DNA of 64,000 nucleotides from NCBI RefSeq assembly GCF_001637225.1, contig NZ_LVJI01000009.1, positions 1 to 64,000 on the forward strand, written 5' to 3'. How positions within the stretch are numbered: position 1 is the first letter of the stretch; each line of letters starts with the position of its first letter. A program made the translations under genes and the position numbers. The stretch is from Paenibacillus antarcticus (GTDB taxonomy: Bacteria > Bacillota > Bacilli > Paenibacillales > Paenibacillaceae). The notes below the pieces were generated by a model. The model saw only the letters and a program-made list of their open reading frames with translations. It had not been told where the DNA came from and did no database searches. Of this stretch, positions 51,725-60,665 are shown piece by piece.

Positions 51725-52603
51725 TTAATAGTTAACATCAAGGAACATTTTAATATCGTTATTGATCTCCTTGAATAATTCTTGAGATGGGAAATGACCC
51801 ATTTCATAAGTGATTGTTGTTACTAAGTTCGGAAAGATTGCTTCCGCCGCACGCATCACATTTATAGCTGGAAAGAAAATATCCTTTTTACCTACCAAGA
51901 GCATTGTTGGAGCAGAATAATTCGCAAGTTCTTTCTTTTCGGTTAATTTAGGCATGTCTTGCTCTAATTTAACATGTGTGAAAATTTCCCCGATAATGTT
52001 TTCATCTATCGTTTTCATGCTGTTAAACGACATCACATCTGCAATTTTATGCAACTGTACTTGTGATGAATTCATCTTATATAGCATCAACGGAAGCAAT
52101 ATTTTATGTATCATTTTCATCTTTGAGCCTAATTGCAATCCAGAAGGTACCACTAGAACAGAGCACGCAATTTTCTCAGGCATAAAAGTTGCCAATCTTA
52201 GTATGATACCTCCGCCATAAGATGGACCAATAAAAGCACTTTTCTCAACTTTAAAATGTTCCATTATATCAGAAATCCATAAAGCAAGACTTTCATCTTT
52301 GGGAGATACTCTTGTTTCTGCACTGAAACCAGGATGCCCAATTGTGTCCGGTGCATAAATCCGATACTGCCCTAACAAGGAAGAGAACCAGGATAGCGTC
52401 ATCGGATTGATACAATTGCCTCCCTGAAGAATAAATAGTGGTTTCCCATCAACAGGCCCTGTCACTAATGTATGTGAATGACCAAATCGTGTATTAACGT
52501 ATTCTCTTTGAAAATCAACATCGAACAATTTTAAGTATGATTCATAATATTTCAGAATCTTTCTCTTACCTTCTTCACTTTTATAAATAGTATGTTCTCT
52601 CAT
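51725..52603 (-). CDS. Alpha/beta-fold hydrolase
   Basis: A 292-residue hydrolase: oxyanion region LFILQGGNCINP, YAPDTIGHPG, nucleophile elbow GPSYGG (Ser about 129), the acid probably in VGKKDIFFP, and the catalytic His in MGHFPSQEL near 275. The likely substrate is a small ester or a lactone, but the sequence does not decide. Its last codons abut the broken kinase gene. Confidence 0.88.
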   Translation of the reverse strand: MREHTIYKSEEGKRKILKYYESYLKLFDVDFQREYVNTRFGHSHTLVTGPVDGKPLFILQGGNCINPMTLSWFSSLLGQYRIYAPDTIGHPGFSAETRVSPKDESLALWISDIMEHFKVEKSAFIGPSYGGGIILRLATFMPEKIACSVLVVPSGLQLGSKMKMIHKILLPLMLYKMNSSQVQLHKIADVMSFNSMKTIDENIIGEIFTHVKLEQDMPKLTEKKELANYSAPTMLLVGKKDIFFPAINVMRAAEAIFPNLVTTITYEMGHFPSQELFKEINNDIKMFLDVNY

Positions 52604-52650
52604 TTACACACCTCAAATCTTTAATATGGCTTTCCCCGTATCCCTTCCAC

Positions 52651-53019
52651 TCAATATTCTTTCCTTTGCAACGTAGCTTCCTCAATCCATGCTGTTAGTC
52701 CAGCTTTACTTATATAAATTTCATTTTCCAGTTCAATATATGGCATCATTTTTCCACTATAAGAACCAAATTGTTGTAATGTTTGTTGTTCTGAAGAAAT
52801 AATCATCTTTAACTTATATTCTGAAATACCAAGATATTCTGCAGCTTCTGTTACACTCATTAACGGTTTATAATCACTATCCGATCTATCAAAATTGGAA
52901 TCCATTATCAACTTTGATTTATGATCACTTGAACCATTTTGAATAATTAAACTTGCAACCACGATAGAAATCCCTAGGATTAAGGAACTTATAACAGCAC
53001 TATAATTAAACTGTTTCAA
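52651..53019 (-). CDS. Membrane-anchored protein with excisionase-like helix-turn-helix
   Basis: A 122-residue protein. Residues about 8-27 form one membrane segment (AVISSLILGISIVVASLII). After a charged linker, about 54-80 match a MerR/excisionase-type helix-turn-helix (MSVTEAAEYLGISEYKLKMI), then ~40 residues with a TAWIEEA helix. A membrane-tethered HTH_17-like domain is unusual, and DNA binding is not certain: the same fold can serve protein contacts. The ribosome binding site GAAGGAGG precedes the ATG. Confidence 0.75.
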   Translation of the reverse strand: MKQFNYSAVISSLILGISIVVASLIIQNGSSDHKSKLIMDSNFDRSDSDYKPLMSVTEAAEYLGISEYKLKMIISSEQQTLQQFGSYSGKMMPYIELENEIYISKAGLTAWIEEATLQRKEY

Positions 53020-53063
53020 TGTGTTGCCTCCTTCTGTTAATTATTTACGCCTTTGCCCAGACC

Positions 53064-53588
53064 TCACCATCCATTACTGTTGATTAATGATCTTATTTGT
53101 GAGAAATGATGTTGATTATGCCACACAAACCTTTGAAGGGCAGTATCTATTGTGATTTTCCCTAGCGCTTGAGTTCTTAATGTTCTACTAAAATCATCCG
53201 GGTTCATACCATTGAGTAGAATCAGAAACCCTTTATGGAGTATTTCAAGAAGTAAAATTGAGCGCTCGACAGGCATGTTCCTATAATCACTTAATTCTGC
53301 CCATAAATCTTCACGATAAGAGTCAGTTAATGGCTCTTCTTCTGTTAAGGCCCTCTTAAACCATAAGTAAGGATTCATATCATTGTCACTTAAGTGATGT
53401 ACGATTTGTTGAATATTCCAACCCTCAGGTCGATAAGGAATCTGAAGTTGATCAGGGGTGATGTCTTTCACAAGTCTTCTAAGCGTAGTTGAAATCTCAG
53501 GAATCTGGTATATGATGTTTCTTCGCCCTTCAATAGAGGGGTTGAGATTTGGTTCAAAATGACCCATAGGATAACGCAAGTGATCCAC
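53064..53588 (-). CDS. DinB-like YfiT-type putative metal-dependent hydrolase / bacillithiol transferase
   Basis: A 174-residue DinB-superfamily protein. LRYPMGHF at the start, RPEGWNIQQIVHHLSDNDMN with the metal-binding His pair, and WHNQHHFSQI at the end are specific to the B. subtilis YfiT group, one of which (BstA) transfers bacillithiol. The GTG at 53588 has AGGAGAG eight bases upstream and gives the usual length; the longer frame to 53651 overlaps the upstream gene. Confidence 0.88.
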   Translation of the reverse strand: MDHLRYPMGHFEPNLNPSIEGRRNIIYQIPEISTTLRRLVKDITPDQLQIPYRPEGWNIQQIVHHLSDNDMNPYLWFKRALTEEEPLTDSYREDLWAELSDYRNMPVERSILLLEILHKGFLILLNGMNPDDFSRTLRTQALGKITIDTALQRFVWHNQHHFSQIRSLINSNGW

Positions 53589-53629
53589 TATTTGTTCTCT
53601 CCTATTTAATAAAGATAGCGTTCTCTCAC

Positions 53630-54493
53630 TCAAGTTTGGGCATACTTCCAAGCTTCATAAAATTCAGATATTGATGAGAATCTATGATTTCTGTTCGGAT
53701 CTATCGCTTTCACTGCTATGTTAAATAATGCAATACCTGCCTCCCACTTCGTGAACGATCTATCCAGTTCTCCACCAACCAATGCAAAAGCTACCGCTCC
53801 CATAGTGAATACATTCGTTGTATGATCAATCTCTGCGCCATATTCAAACTCTTCAGGAGACATAAACCTTGAAGACCCCCAGAGCCTTCCCATTTTATTA
53901 ATAAAGGGTCTGTTTTGATATAAATCGATATCACAAATCTTCGTTATGTCAGAATCAAAATCATACAATATACTGCCGTCATAGAAATCAACTGCAACAT
54001 AACCCATCTTCTCTACATTTACATGAAACAAAAAGATACGATCCAATGATGATAATCTGACATCAATGGGCAGTTGTCGATATCTATAATACGGAGAATT
54101 GGGATTGTCATACTTAGCAGGTGGAGGAAATGACCAATGTGGATGTAAACTTTCACCTTCAACCCATTCAAAAACAGCAGCATAACCTTCTTGTGTGTCG
54201 AAATGTTCAACTAATGTAATCAGATAGTCATGCTTTAAATCTTCATAGATTGGGATTGCCCTCCTCAAATTTGCAATGGCATCTTGAGGAACACCATGAT
54301 ATTCAAGGGTTTGAGCACCTGCATATTTAACAAATCTCTTAATTCCTTGCTTAATAATACCGAATGATATATTTCCTGAGTCTTGTTGGTCAAAGACTGT
54401 AAACACCGCCCCTAATCCTTCCAGCCAATCAAATCGATGTTCTTGTTGTAATTGAAAAGATATATTGTCTAATTCAATCGTTACAGGACTCAT
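53630..54493 (-). CDS. Protein-kinase-like protein with degenerate catalytic loop
   Basis: A 287-residue protein with an overall Ser/Thr kinase layout: FVKYAG (candidate ATP-binding Lys), EWVEGESL (hinge), then IFLFHVNVEKMGYVAVDFYDGSILYD where HRD-x4-N would be, CDIDLY in place of DFG, and SSRFMSPEEF as an APE-like motif. The HRD Arg and Asn are not conserved, so it may be a pseudokinase or a divergent small-molecule kinase. It overlaps the longer frame of the YfiT gene but not its chosen start. GGGAGGA precedes the ATG. Confidence 0.8.
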   Translation of the reverse strand: MSPVTIELDNISFQLQQEHRFDWLEGLGAVFTVFDQQDSGNISFGIIKQGIKRFVKYAGAQTLEYHGVPQDAIANLRRAIPIYEDLKHDYLITLVEHFDTQEGYAAVFEWVEGESLHPHWSFPPPAKYDNPNSPYYRYRQLPIDVRLSSLDRIFLFHVNVEKMGYVAVDFYDGSILYDFDSDITKICDIDLYQNRPFINKMGRLWGSSRFMSPEEFEYGAEIDHTTNVFTMGAVAFALVGGELDRSFTKWEAGIALFNIAVKAIDPNRNHRFSSISEFYEAWKYAQT

Positions 54494-54516
54494 GCCATTC
54501 CTCCCTGTTGAGATTT

Positions 54517-55044
54517 CTAACTATCTTCACGCTCTATGTCCATCTTTGCCATTTCAATCACTTTACCTATAAATTCTGACTTACCTTCAGTATAGGCAAC
54601 ACGATCATGCTTATGTTGTTGTTCAAGCTTCTTCTTAAGAAGGTAGTACTCTTCCATCATTCTGGAATCATTTATCAAATAGTCTCTAAATAAAATATTG
54701 TTTATCCAATTTTCACTCTCATATTCGTAAATGTGTAGGTGATGAGTTCCAGCTCTCCATTCTCCTCTGCGGAAAAATCTACGATCTGGAAAATCTGGTT
54801 TGAATACATACTCGTATCCAATTCCTGCTAGACCCGTAATACATCCTTCGGACACTTGTTGTAAATCTGCAACTCCAACCATCATATCGATTATTGGTTT
54901 TGATCCTAATTTAGGAATGGATGTACTTCCGATATGTTCGATTCTTAATAAAACATCACTTAACACACGACTAATCTTTACTTTCTCTTGCACATATTCT
55001 TCAATCCATTGCTGATCGTATTCTGACACCACGACAATCTCCAA
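54517..55044 (-). CDS. GrpB family protein (UPF0157, nucleotidyltransferase-like)
   Basis: A 175-residue protein with the GrpB signature: VVVSEYDQQW at the start, RIEHIGSTSIP (GST motif), KPIIDMMVGV and THHLHIYE. It has the nucleotidyltransferase fold; the activity of the family is not settled. The chosen TTG at 55044 has GGAGG seven bases upstream and places the N-terminus where the family starts. The ATG at 55131 would add about 29 residues without homology. It is 23 bases upstream of the kinase-like gene. Confidence 0.85.
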   Translation of the reverse strand: MEIVVVSEYDQQWIEEYVQEKVKISRVLSDVLLRIEHIGSTSIPKLGSKPIIDMMVGVADLQQVSEGCITGLAGIGYEYVFKPDFPDRRFFRRGEWRAGTHHLHIYEYESENWINNILFRDYLINDSRMMEEYYLLKKKLEQQHKHDRVAYTEGKSEFIGKVIEMAKMDIEREDS

Positions 55045-55186
55045 TTCAATTCCTCCAAGTGCATAATTCAATAGTACTCCTCTAACCATTCCACCTACAA
55101 TACTTGTAATCATATCCTCCACAAAAATCAATCATCAATGTACTTATTCACTTTATCATACCCATAGTTCGTCCCGAGTCTTAAAA

Positions 55187-55600
55187 TCAATTGCTTATGG
55201 TTTTCTCATATACTTTCAATAGATCTACAACTAATATGCCGTTTATTCGCATACTATCCAACTTACAATCATGAATATCTATGCCACTAAGATTGCAATC
55301 TAGTATTTGACTGTTCTCCAAATTACAATTCTCAAATCGTAAAGGTCTCTGTTTGACCGTCGGATCATACATTGGATGTCCTTCGGGCGGCATACCAATA
55401 TTATGTATATAGGCCCCGCCGAGTTGCGCTCCATCTATTTCTAAATCACTTAGGTTAGCGTCCTTTATCTTGGTTCCAGCTAATGAGATGTCCTGCAAAT
55501 GCATGTTCTCTAAACATGCACATTCAAATCTAGAACCCGTAAGATTCGTATTTCTTACATCCAATTGTCTATTCGTGTTAACTAACTCCAACCTTTCCAT
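55187..55600 (-). CDS. Pentapeptide repeat protein
   Basis: A 137-residue protein with A(D/N)Lxx-type repeats: NTNLTGSRFECACLENMHLQ, ANLSDLEIDGAQL, NCNLENSQILDCNLSGIDI. They form a right-handed quadrilateral beta-helix of perhaps two stretches, split by a ~25-residue insertion near the middle. Relatives include DNA-mimic quinolone-resistance proteins, but most have no known role. The ATG at 55600 has GGAGG eight bases upstream; the longer frame is rejected. Confidence 0.85.
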   Translation of the reverse strand: MERLELVNTNRQLDVRNTNLTGSRFECACLENMHLQDISLAGTKIKDANLSDLEIDGAQLGGAYIHNIGMPPEGHPMYDPTVKQRPLRFENCNLENSQILDCNLSGIDIHDCKLDSMRINGILVVDLLKVYEKTISN

Positions 55601-55640
55601 AATAATCGCCTCCAATAATTGTGATACCTTCTTATATAAT

Positions 55641-55687
55641 ACAACACGACCCAACCTTAGATTTCATCTTAAGTCGGGTCGTGTTGT
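55641..55687 (-). terminator. Terminator of the methyltransferase-TPR gene
   Basis: ACAACACGACCC / GGGTCGTGTTGT, a perfect 12-bp stem, with a CTTA/TAAG inner pairing, just downstream of the large methyltransferase gene. Confidence 0.7.
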
Positions 55688-55710
55688 ATGTTCTGATTAT
55701 TTGTCCCACT

Positions 55711-57261
55711 TCACTCAAAGCATTTCAGCAACTCCAAGGCCTCTTCATGCTCAGGCTCAAGAACCAAGGCCTCGCGCGTATATTCTAATGCTTCTTCTTC
55801 CATCCCAAGCTCATAACTACAGATAGCCAAGCAGTAGAGTACCGTTGGCACGGGCTCTTCTTCATCTGCCTGTATGGATGTTTCTAAGAACAACTTCGCA
55901 TCCTCGTACATGTCCATCTCGAACAGTAACAACCCAGCATCCAATGCTAAATCATAGCGCTGCTCCATGACATAATACGATGACCACATGATGTGAATGC
56001 CTCTTTGGATATCCAGTAATTCTTCATCACTAGCTTCAGATAGCAAGTTCGAGATTTGTTTCGCACTCTGGATAAAAAACTCCGCATCATAACCGCCCAA
56101 ACGCCAAAAGGCCAAGATTTGATGTAGTCCCATCGTCTCAAATTGTAGGTCTACCCATTCCTTCATACTGAAGAAATCATCCGGTCCAAAGCGTTCGATA
56201 AACCGCCGATAGGCCAGTCGGGTGTTACCGTAACGCATCGGAGAGTCTAGCATGAATATACAGCCAATATTTATATTCTTATAATGATGCTCGGTGAAAA
56301 GTGTCTGCGCACCTCTTTGATCAAAAACATGTTGGATGGCATGATAGTTCGCTGTTAACGAAAAGCTGCCGTGAAGAGTTAACTGAGGTGGTTCTGCAAA
56401 CTTCCAGTTATCTAATCTGTGGTCACCTTTGTCTGCTGTAATTAACAGGAACCCTGCTTGCGACAGCTTATTCAGCCTCTCTAAGCATGTCAATCCTACT
56501 TCAGGAAATAAGATATGTGAATCTTCAAGCTCCTTCTGATACAGCGCGATTAGATCGCGATACAGGTATGTCTCTTCTTCGTATCTAGGAGCTCGCCGAT
56601 GTTCGTAATTCAGTGTCATTTGTTCCAGAGCCTCTGACGGTTCAAGCAGATTAGAATTCTCGGGAGACTCGATTACAACATCACATTCATAAATTTTACC
56701 CTCACCCACATAGATCAGCTCTTGCGGAATACTGTCAAAGAAATAATTAGCAACAATCAACAGTGGCTGCAACAGATCACCCGGCCGGATGGTTGTATTT
56801 GATACAACCAAATTCAATTCCGCGTCATGAACTGCATCGAACCGTGCGAAATCAAGTATTCCCTGCTCAATATAAGATTGCATAGCAGGATGATATCTCC
56901 AACCATCAACATTTTTTAACGCCAAATCAGTCATAACATATCGGAAAGGAGGCAACGTAATTCCTGCATAATCTCTCATTTCACACAGCTTGTGCAATAT
57001 ATGAAATGCGAGGCGGCCTGCTCCCGCTCCTAGCTCCAGAATCGTAATTGGTTCAAAGTCATCACCTTTTGTCGCACGGTCTTGAAGAAATCCGAAAATC
57101 ATTTCCGCGTAAGCTGTAGCAATCATCGGGTTACTCGTTATATATTGCGGAACCTGATCATTATTCCAAGCATTCAATCCTTCTTCTTCATAATAAGTCC
57201 GCTGCAAATCCCAGATAGGTGCCTCGCTGAAGCGGAAGCGTTGTTCTTTATTTTCTGCCAT
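55711..57261 (-). CDS. SAM-dependent methyltransferase (MidA-like) with TPR-like tail
   Basis: A 516-residue protein. About 45-330 is a Rossmann methyltransferase domain with ILELGAGAGRLAFHIL (SAM-binding motif I) and VANYFFDSIPQELIYV, the pattern of MidA/NDUFAF7-like protein arginine methyltransferases. About 370-516 is helical and ends with tetratricopeptide-like repeats (LYCLAICSYELGMEEEALEY). The TPR tail suggests a protein partner or substrate. It is monocistronic and ends at a strong hairpin. The overall architecture is uncommon but known in Paenibacillaceae-like genomes as hypothetical proteins, from memory only. Confidence 0.82.
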   Translation of the reverse strand: MAENKEQRFRFSEAPIWDLQRTYYEEEGLNAWNNDQVPQYITSNPMIATAYAEMIFGFLQDRATKGDDFEPITILELGAGAGRLAFHILHKLCEMRDYAGITLPPFRYVMTDLALKNVDGWRYHPAMQSYIEQGILDFARFDAVHDAELNLVVSNTTIRPGDLLQPLLIVANYFFDSIPQELIYVGEGKIYECDVVIESPENSNLLEPSEALEQMTLNYEHRRAPRYEEETYLYRDLIALYQKELEDSHILFPEVGLTCLERLNKLSQAGFLLITADKGDHRLDNWKFAEPPQLTLHGSFSLTANYHAIQHVFDQRGAQTLFTEHHYKNINIGCIFMLDSPMRYGNTRLAYRRFIERFGPDDFFSMKEWVDLQFETMGLHQILAFWRLGGYDAEFFIQSAKQISNLLSEASDEELLDIQRGIHIMWSSYYVMEQRYDLALDAGLLLFEMDMYEDAKLFLETSIQADEEEPVPTVLYCLAICSYELGMEEEALEYTREALVLEPEHEEALELLKCFE

Positions 57262-57430
57262 TCAATATAACCCTGCTCTCTGTGCGTCATGTGGGACAAT
57301 CTGTTAACATGCCAAGCATGTGTGCTTCAAACGTCAATTGAATCGTACCATATAAATTGCACGTTCCCAAACCTAGGGGTCTAAGTTCTTGTTGCTCGAC
57401 CACATAACCCTTATTTCAATTTAGTTCCTG

Positions 57431-57772
57431 TTATTCTATGTGTTGTATCATGCATGGTATATTTCCTAAGTTAGTAAATGATATCTCAACGCGTTGATCA
57501 GTTGAAAGTAACTCTAACACTTCCGGGACAACAATCTTATATTTCTTCACTTTATCGTCATCCCTCAATACATTAATCATTCTACCTTCTTTGTTTATGA
57601 TTCTTCCACGAACGATCCTTCTTTTCTTTGAGAATAAGTCTATTGTAAGAACAATGAACAATCCCCCGAAAGTAAACGTAATTAAGAAGAAAATGAAATC
57701 AAAAGGAAGATAACCTATCACCAACCAAACAATCGAAATAATGAATTGCAAAAAGCATATCACAAGTAACAA
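57431..57772 (-). CDS. Membrane protein, 113 aa or longer; start uncertain
   Basis: Two membrane segments (about 1-20 and 25-45) and a soluble C-terminal domain of ~65 residues. The TTG used here has no ribosome binding site. The same frame runs upstream as DLKPRKSLLLLL, a good positive-inside start, to an ATA at 57801-57803 that lies seven bases after GGGAGGG. The original start was therefore probably ATG and has become ATA, or ATA is used weakly. Function unknown. Confidence 0.55.
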   Translation of the reverse strand: MLLVICFLQFIISIVWLVIGYLPFDFIFFLITFTFGGLFIVLTIDLFSKKRRIVRGRIINKEGRMINVLRDDDKVKKYKIVVPEVLELLSTDQRVEISFTNLGNIPCMIQHIE

Positions 57773-58050
57773 CAGCAGCGATTTTCTAGGTTTTAAATCT
57801 ATGTCTAATCCCTCCCGTCGTATTATGTTATAGATCCTTTTACATAGCGTTTAATCTTCAATCAATAATTTTTCCAAGCCTATTATGGTACAAATATAGA
57901 TTACGTTCACTTAAATGGCCTGAAAATAGCTCAAATCTTTTACATTCACTAAACAATGATTCAACTTCAATCATCTAGTATGGCATTCAAATCAGATTTA
58001 TTCGCTTTCGAGATGAGCACGACGACTTCTCCCCCTACCATAAAATATTG

Positions 58051-59120
58051 CTATCGTAATCTCATGCCATTACTATTTATTTCGTCAATTCCGTCGTTGG
58101 ACTTAGTTGTCATCAATTCATGAAATACATATTCTTTCCTCTTTAGATGCTCTTCCAAGAAAGCGCAGATATATTTATTAATAATTGAATGCTTTAGTTT
58201 AATCCCATTGTCCTCGTAATGAATCGGTATATCGCTAAATGTCATATGATCAGCACCATGTAATTTAATAAAAGTACTATTTACTGGACTTGATTTATGG
58301 AGATTGTTAAATCCTATTAATAACAATGGCAACAACTCTTGCGAGACTTCATTTTCTAATTCTTCATTCGAGCAATTCTCTTGTCTAACTATTAATAATG
58401 GAGCTGAACTTCTATCGTCAGTACTAACCGTTATTAAATGAAAACTAGGATCTAACATTATGCGAGCCTTAACCCTCTTATCTCCTTTTAACACTTCATA
58501 CGCAGCAGCCCACCTAAAGAATGACCCATGATCCCCATTTCATTTCTATCCATAATTGTCCTAAGATCCCTAACAGAATCCAATGCATCTTCAAGATTAC
58601 TCAATACATACCTAATATCTTCAACTCTTAGTTCCAATAATTCTTTCCAATATTTCATATCTACACTATCTATTTCAGATATCTCTTGCGATTGCTGAAT
58701 AAAGCATCCATCAGGGAAAATAGAAAAAATAGATTCATGAGTAGCACCTATTGTAATAACAACAAAGCCGTTCTTCACTAAATGTTCTATACAAAAGGAA
58801 TACATGTCTCTAACTACACCAAACGCTGGGGAAAAAAATAGGATGGGACAGTTCTTTGCCGTCATATTTATACGTGCGTTATTAATTACTCCTGTTTCGA
58901 GATGACTAATGTATTCCCTATTCACACCCATATTACAGAGCATATCAACAGCTAAAGGAATAGAAGGTTCAAATAACGTAGTGTATTTAGGCTTATTGTC
59001 CAAGGATTCTGAGGGATAATAGATACTAATGAGAATTTCCCTTGTTGATTTACTTATTGGATCGATACGTGATATATCTTTGAGAACAAAAACCTTTCTT
59101 CCAACACTCATTATATTCAC
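58051..59120 (-). pseudogene. PAF-acetylhydrolase/dienelactone-hydrolase-like enzyme, frameshifted
   Basis: Two adjacent frames belong to one gene. The first (58488-59120) has ILFFSPAFGVVRDMYSF and the nucleophile elbow MGHSLGG, then ends after seven more codons. The second (58051-58494) begins LKGDKRVKARIMLDPSFHL and carries the catalytic His in HGADHMTF. At 58509-58511 the minus strand reads GGTGGGCTGC; one more G would give GHSLGGAAAYEVLKGD and join the frames. Either a 1-base deletion has inactivated the gene or the G-run is mis-sequenced. Confidence 0.8.
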
Positions 59121-59151
59121 AACCTTGTTATATAGTTGTAACGATAAATCT

Positions 59152-59379
59152 TTAATAATCTTGTTTATATAATCCGTATATACTAATAATAACGCCTAGC
59201 AAAATTGTAATTATACTTACACTTGGAAACCATAATGTAAAGTCTAAAAACGTTGTAAATATGTACCCAATAAATATTAGTTCTGCGCCAAAAAACATAA
59301 TCTTTTTGCTTGAGATATTTCCTTTAATTGCTTTTACTAACATTATAAAAATCCCCACGATTATAGAAATAATTATCAA
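59152..59379 (-). CDS. Small membrane protein, 75 aa
   Basis: A 75-residue protein, almost wholly hydrophobic, with two or three membrane segments and a short basic loop (KAIKGNISSKK). The frame is open further upstream (LGKTGALVLYFLI) with AGGAG nearby but no standard start, so the true start is uncertain. Family not recognised. Confidence 0.5.
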   Translation of the reverse strand: MIIISIIVGIFIMLVKAIKGNISSKKIMFFGAELIFIGYIFTTFLDFTLWFPSVSIITILLGVIISIYGLYKQDY

Positions 59380-59504
59380 AAAGTATAAGACTAAGGCTCC
59401 TGTCTTGCCCAGGACATACAGAAAGTGAATTTAACGTATTTTGTACCTTTCAATAGAGATTAAATATGATTCGCTAACGTTCTGGTATGCTGTTGAGGTC
59501 ATCT

Positions 59505-60149
59505 TTAAATATGTTCTAATTCCTCTAATAATCGATTAGTTGTATACACCTTTACTCCGATATTCGTAATTTCATCAATTCCTTTACTATAGATACCGGA
59601 AATAGCATCTTCAACCATGACAACTTTGAAATCTCGTTCGCTAGCTTGATAAATACTTGTTCTAGGACAATTCGGAAAATTGCATCCTATGAAAATTAGA
59701 GTATCTATTTCATTCTCTCTTAAAAATTCTTCTAAGTGGGTTTGGTAAAATGCCCCCCATCTAGGTTTATACATAGCCCATTCCAGATCTCCAATACATT
59801 GAATCTTTCCGTTCAATAGGTCCTGAGAGTTCAACTGTTCAGCATGTAATGGCTTAATCGAACTTACAAGATCTGCCCCAGTTGATCCGGGACTGACGAT
59901 ATCTGCGCCGGACTCTATCAATTCCTTACGACATATGTCTACATTCGACCCATCTTCTTTGTACAAACGGATAACATGTATAATTGGAATTTGGCTTCTT
60001 CTACAAGTCTCTAATATTCTCTCCATCAGAGGTAATACTTCATAGGTTCCTTTTATTTCGGCGATAGCACCTGGCAGGCTAAAGTCATTTTGAGTATCAA
60101 TTGTTATTACAGCGCAATGATTAAAATTCGGTTCTATATACTTATCCAT
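59505..60149 (-). CDS. Cysteine hydrolase, isochorismatase family
   Basis: A 214-residue protein with the complete triad of the family: Asp18 in IDTQNDF, Lys128 in YKPRWGAF and Cys161 in NCPRTS, plus the final VKVYTTNRLL strand. Such enzymes hydrolyse amides (nicotinamidase-like), ureido groups or isochorismate; the substrate cannot be chosen. GAAGGAGG precedes the ATG. Confidence 0.9.
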   Translation of the reverse strand: MDKYIEPNFNHCAVITIDTQNDFSLPGAIAEIKGTYEVLPLMERILETCRRSQIPIIHVIRLYKEDGSNVDICRKELIESGADIVSPGSTGADLVSSIKPLHAEQLNSQDLLNGKIQCIGDLEWAMYKPRWGAFYQTHLEEFLRENEIDTLIFIGCNFPNCPRTSIYQASERDFKVVMVEDAISGIYSKGIDEITNIGVKVYTTNRLLEELEHI

Positions 60150-60162
60150 TGCTAATCCTCCT

Positions 60163-60585
60163 TCAAGGAATAATATATTTATAATTTCTTGGTACTTTTG
60201 AAGCTATGTAAACCTTCTGATCCATGATTAAATTGCCTTGATTTAATTGAATGATGTACCTTTGAAGCTCTTGATCTGTATTCTTTATATCCATGAATTG
60301 ATGAGGTATTTCGATCTCGATTTCCTGATTACTCTTTATCTTAACTTCAGATTTATAATGACCCGCAACAGGAACACCACTTCCATAAATCATGAATAGA
60401 CAGTACTTTTTATTATTTTCCTCAAAAAAATACATGCCAGTACCAGCAAAACTCTCATAATTCTCCCATTCATGTTTATCAATAGATAACCATATATCAG
60501 ATTCAGAATTAATCAGTCTACTTATACCGATCAGCATAAATATAGCCAAAATGAATGTAAATATAACTACCCATCGTTTTTTCAT
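60163..60585 (-). CDS. Membrane-anchored hypothetical protein
   Basis: About 140 residues: one N-terminal membrane segment (VVIFTFILAIFMLIGIS) then an extracellular beta-rich domain with no recognised motif. The ATG at 60585 is preferred because a GGGG stretch lies before it; an earlier in-frame ATG is at 60597. It is 13 bases upstream of the cysteine hydrolase gene and could be co-transcribed with it. Confidence 0.6.
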   Translation of the reverse strand: MKKRWVVIFTFILAIFMLIGISRLINSESDIWLSIDKHEWENYESFAGTGMYFFEENNKKYCLFMIYGSGVPVAGHYKSEVKIKSNQEIEIEIPHQFMDIKNTDQELQRYIIQLNQGNLIMDQKVYIASKVPRNYKYIIP

Positions 60586-60665
60586 TCCGTACCCCATCTC
60601 TTTAAAATCATGTATCCTCTCATTATTCTTAGTTGTTATTACTTACAAGTAGCTTTGCTAACACA

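Noticed and set aside
57960-58045. 24-codon minus-strand frame starting MVGGEVVVLISKANK
   Set aside because: No ribosome binding site, no recognisable domain, too short; at best a scrap of a lost gene.
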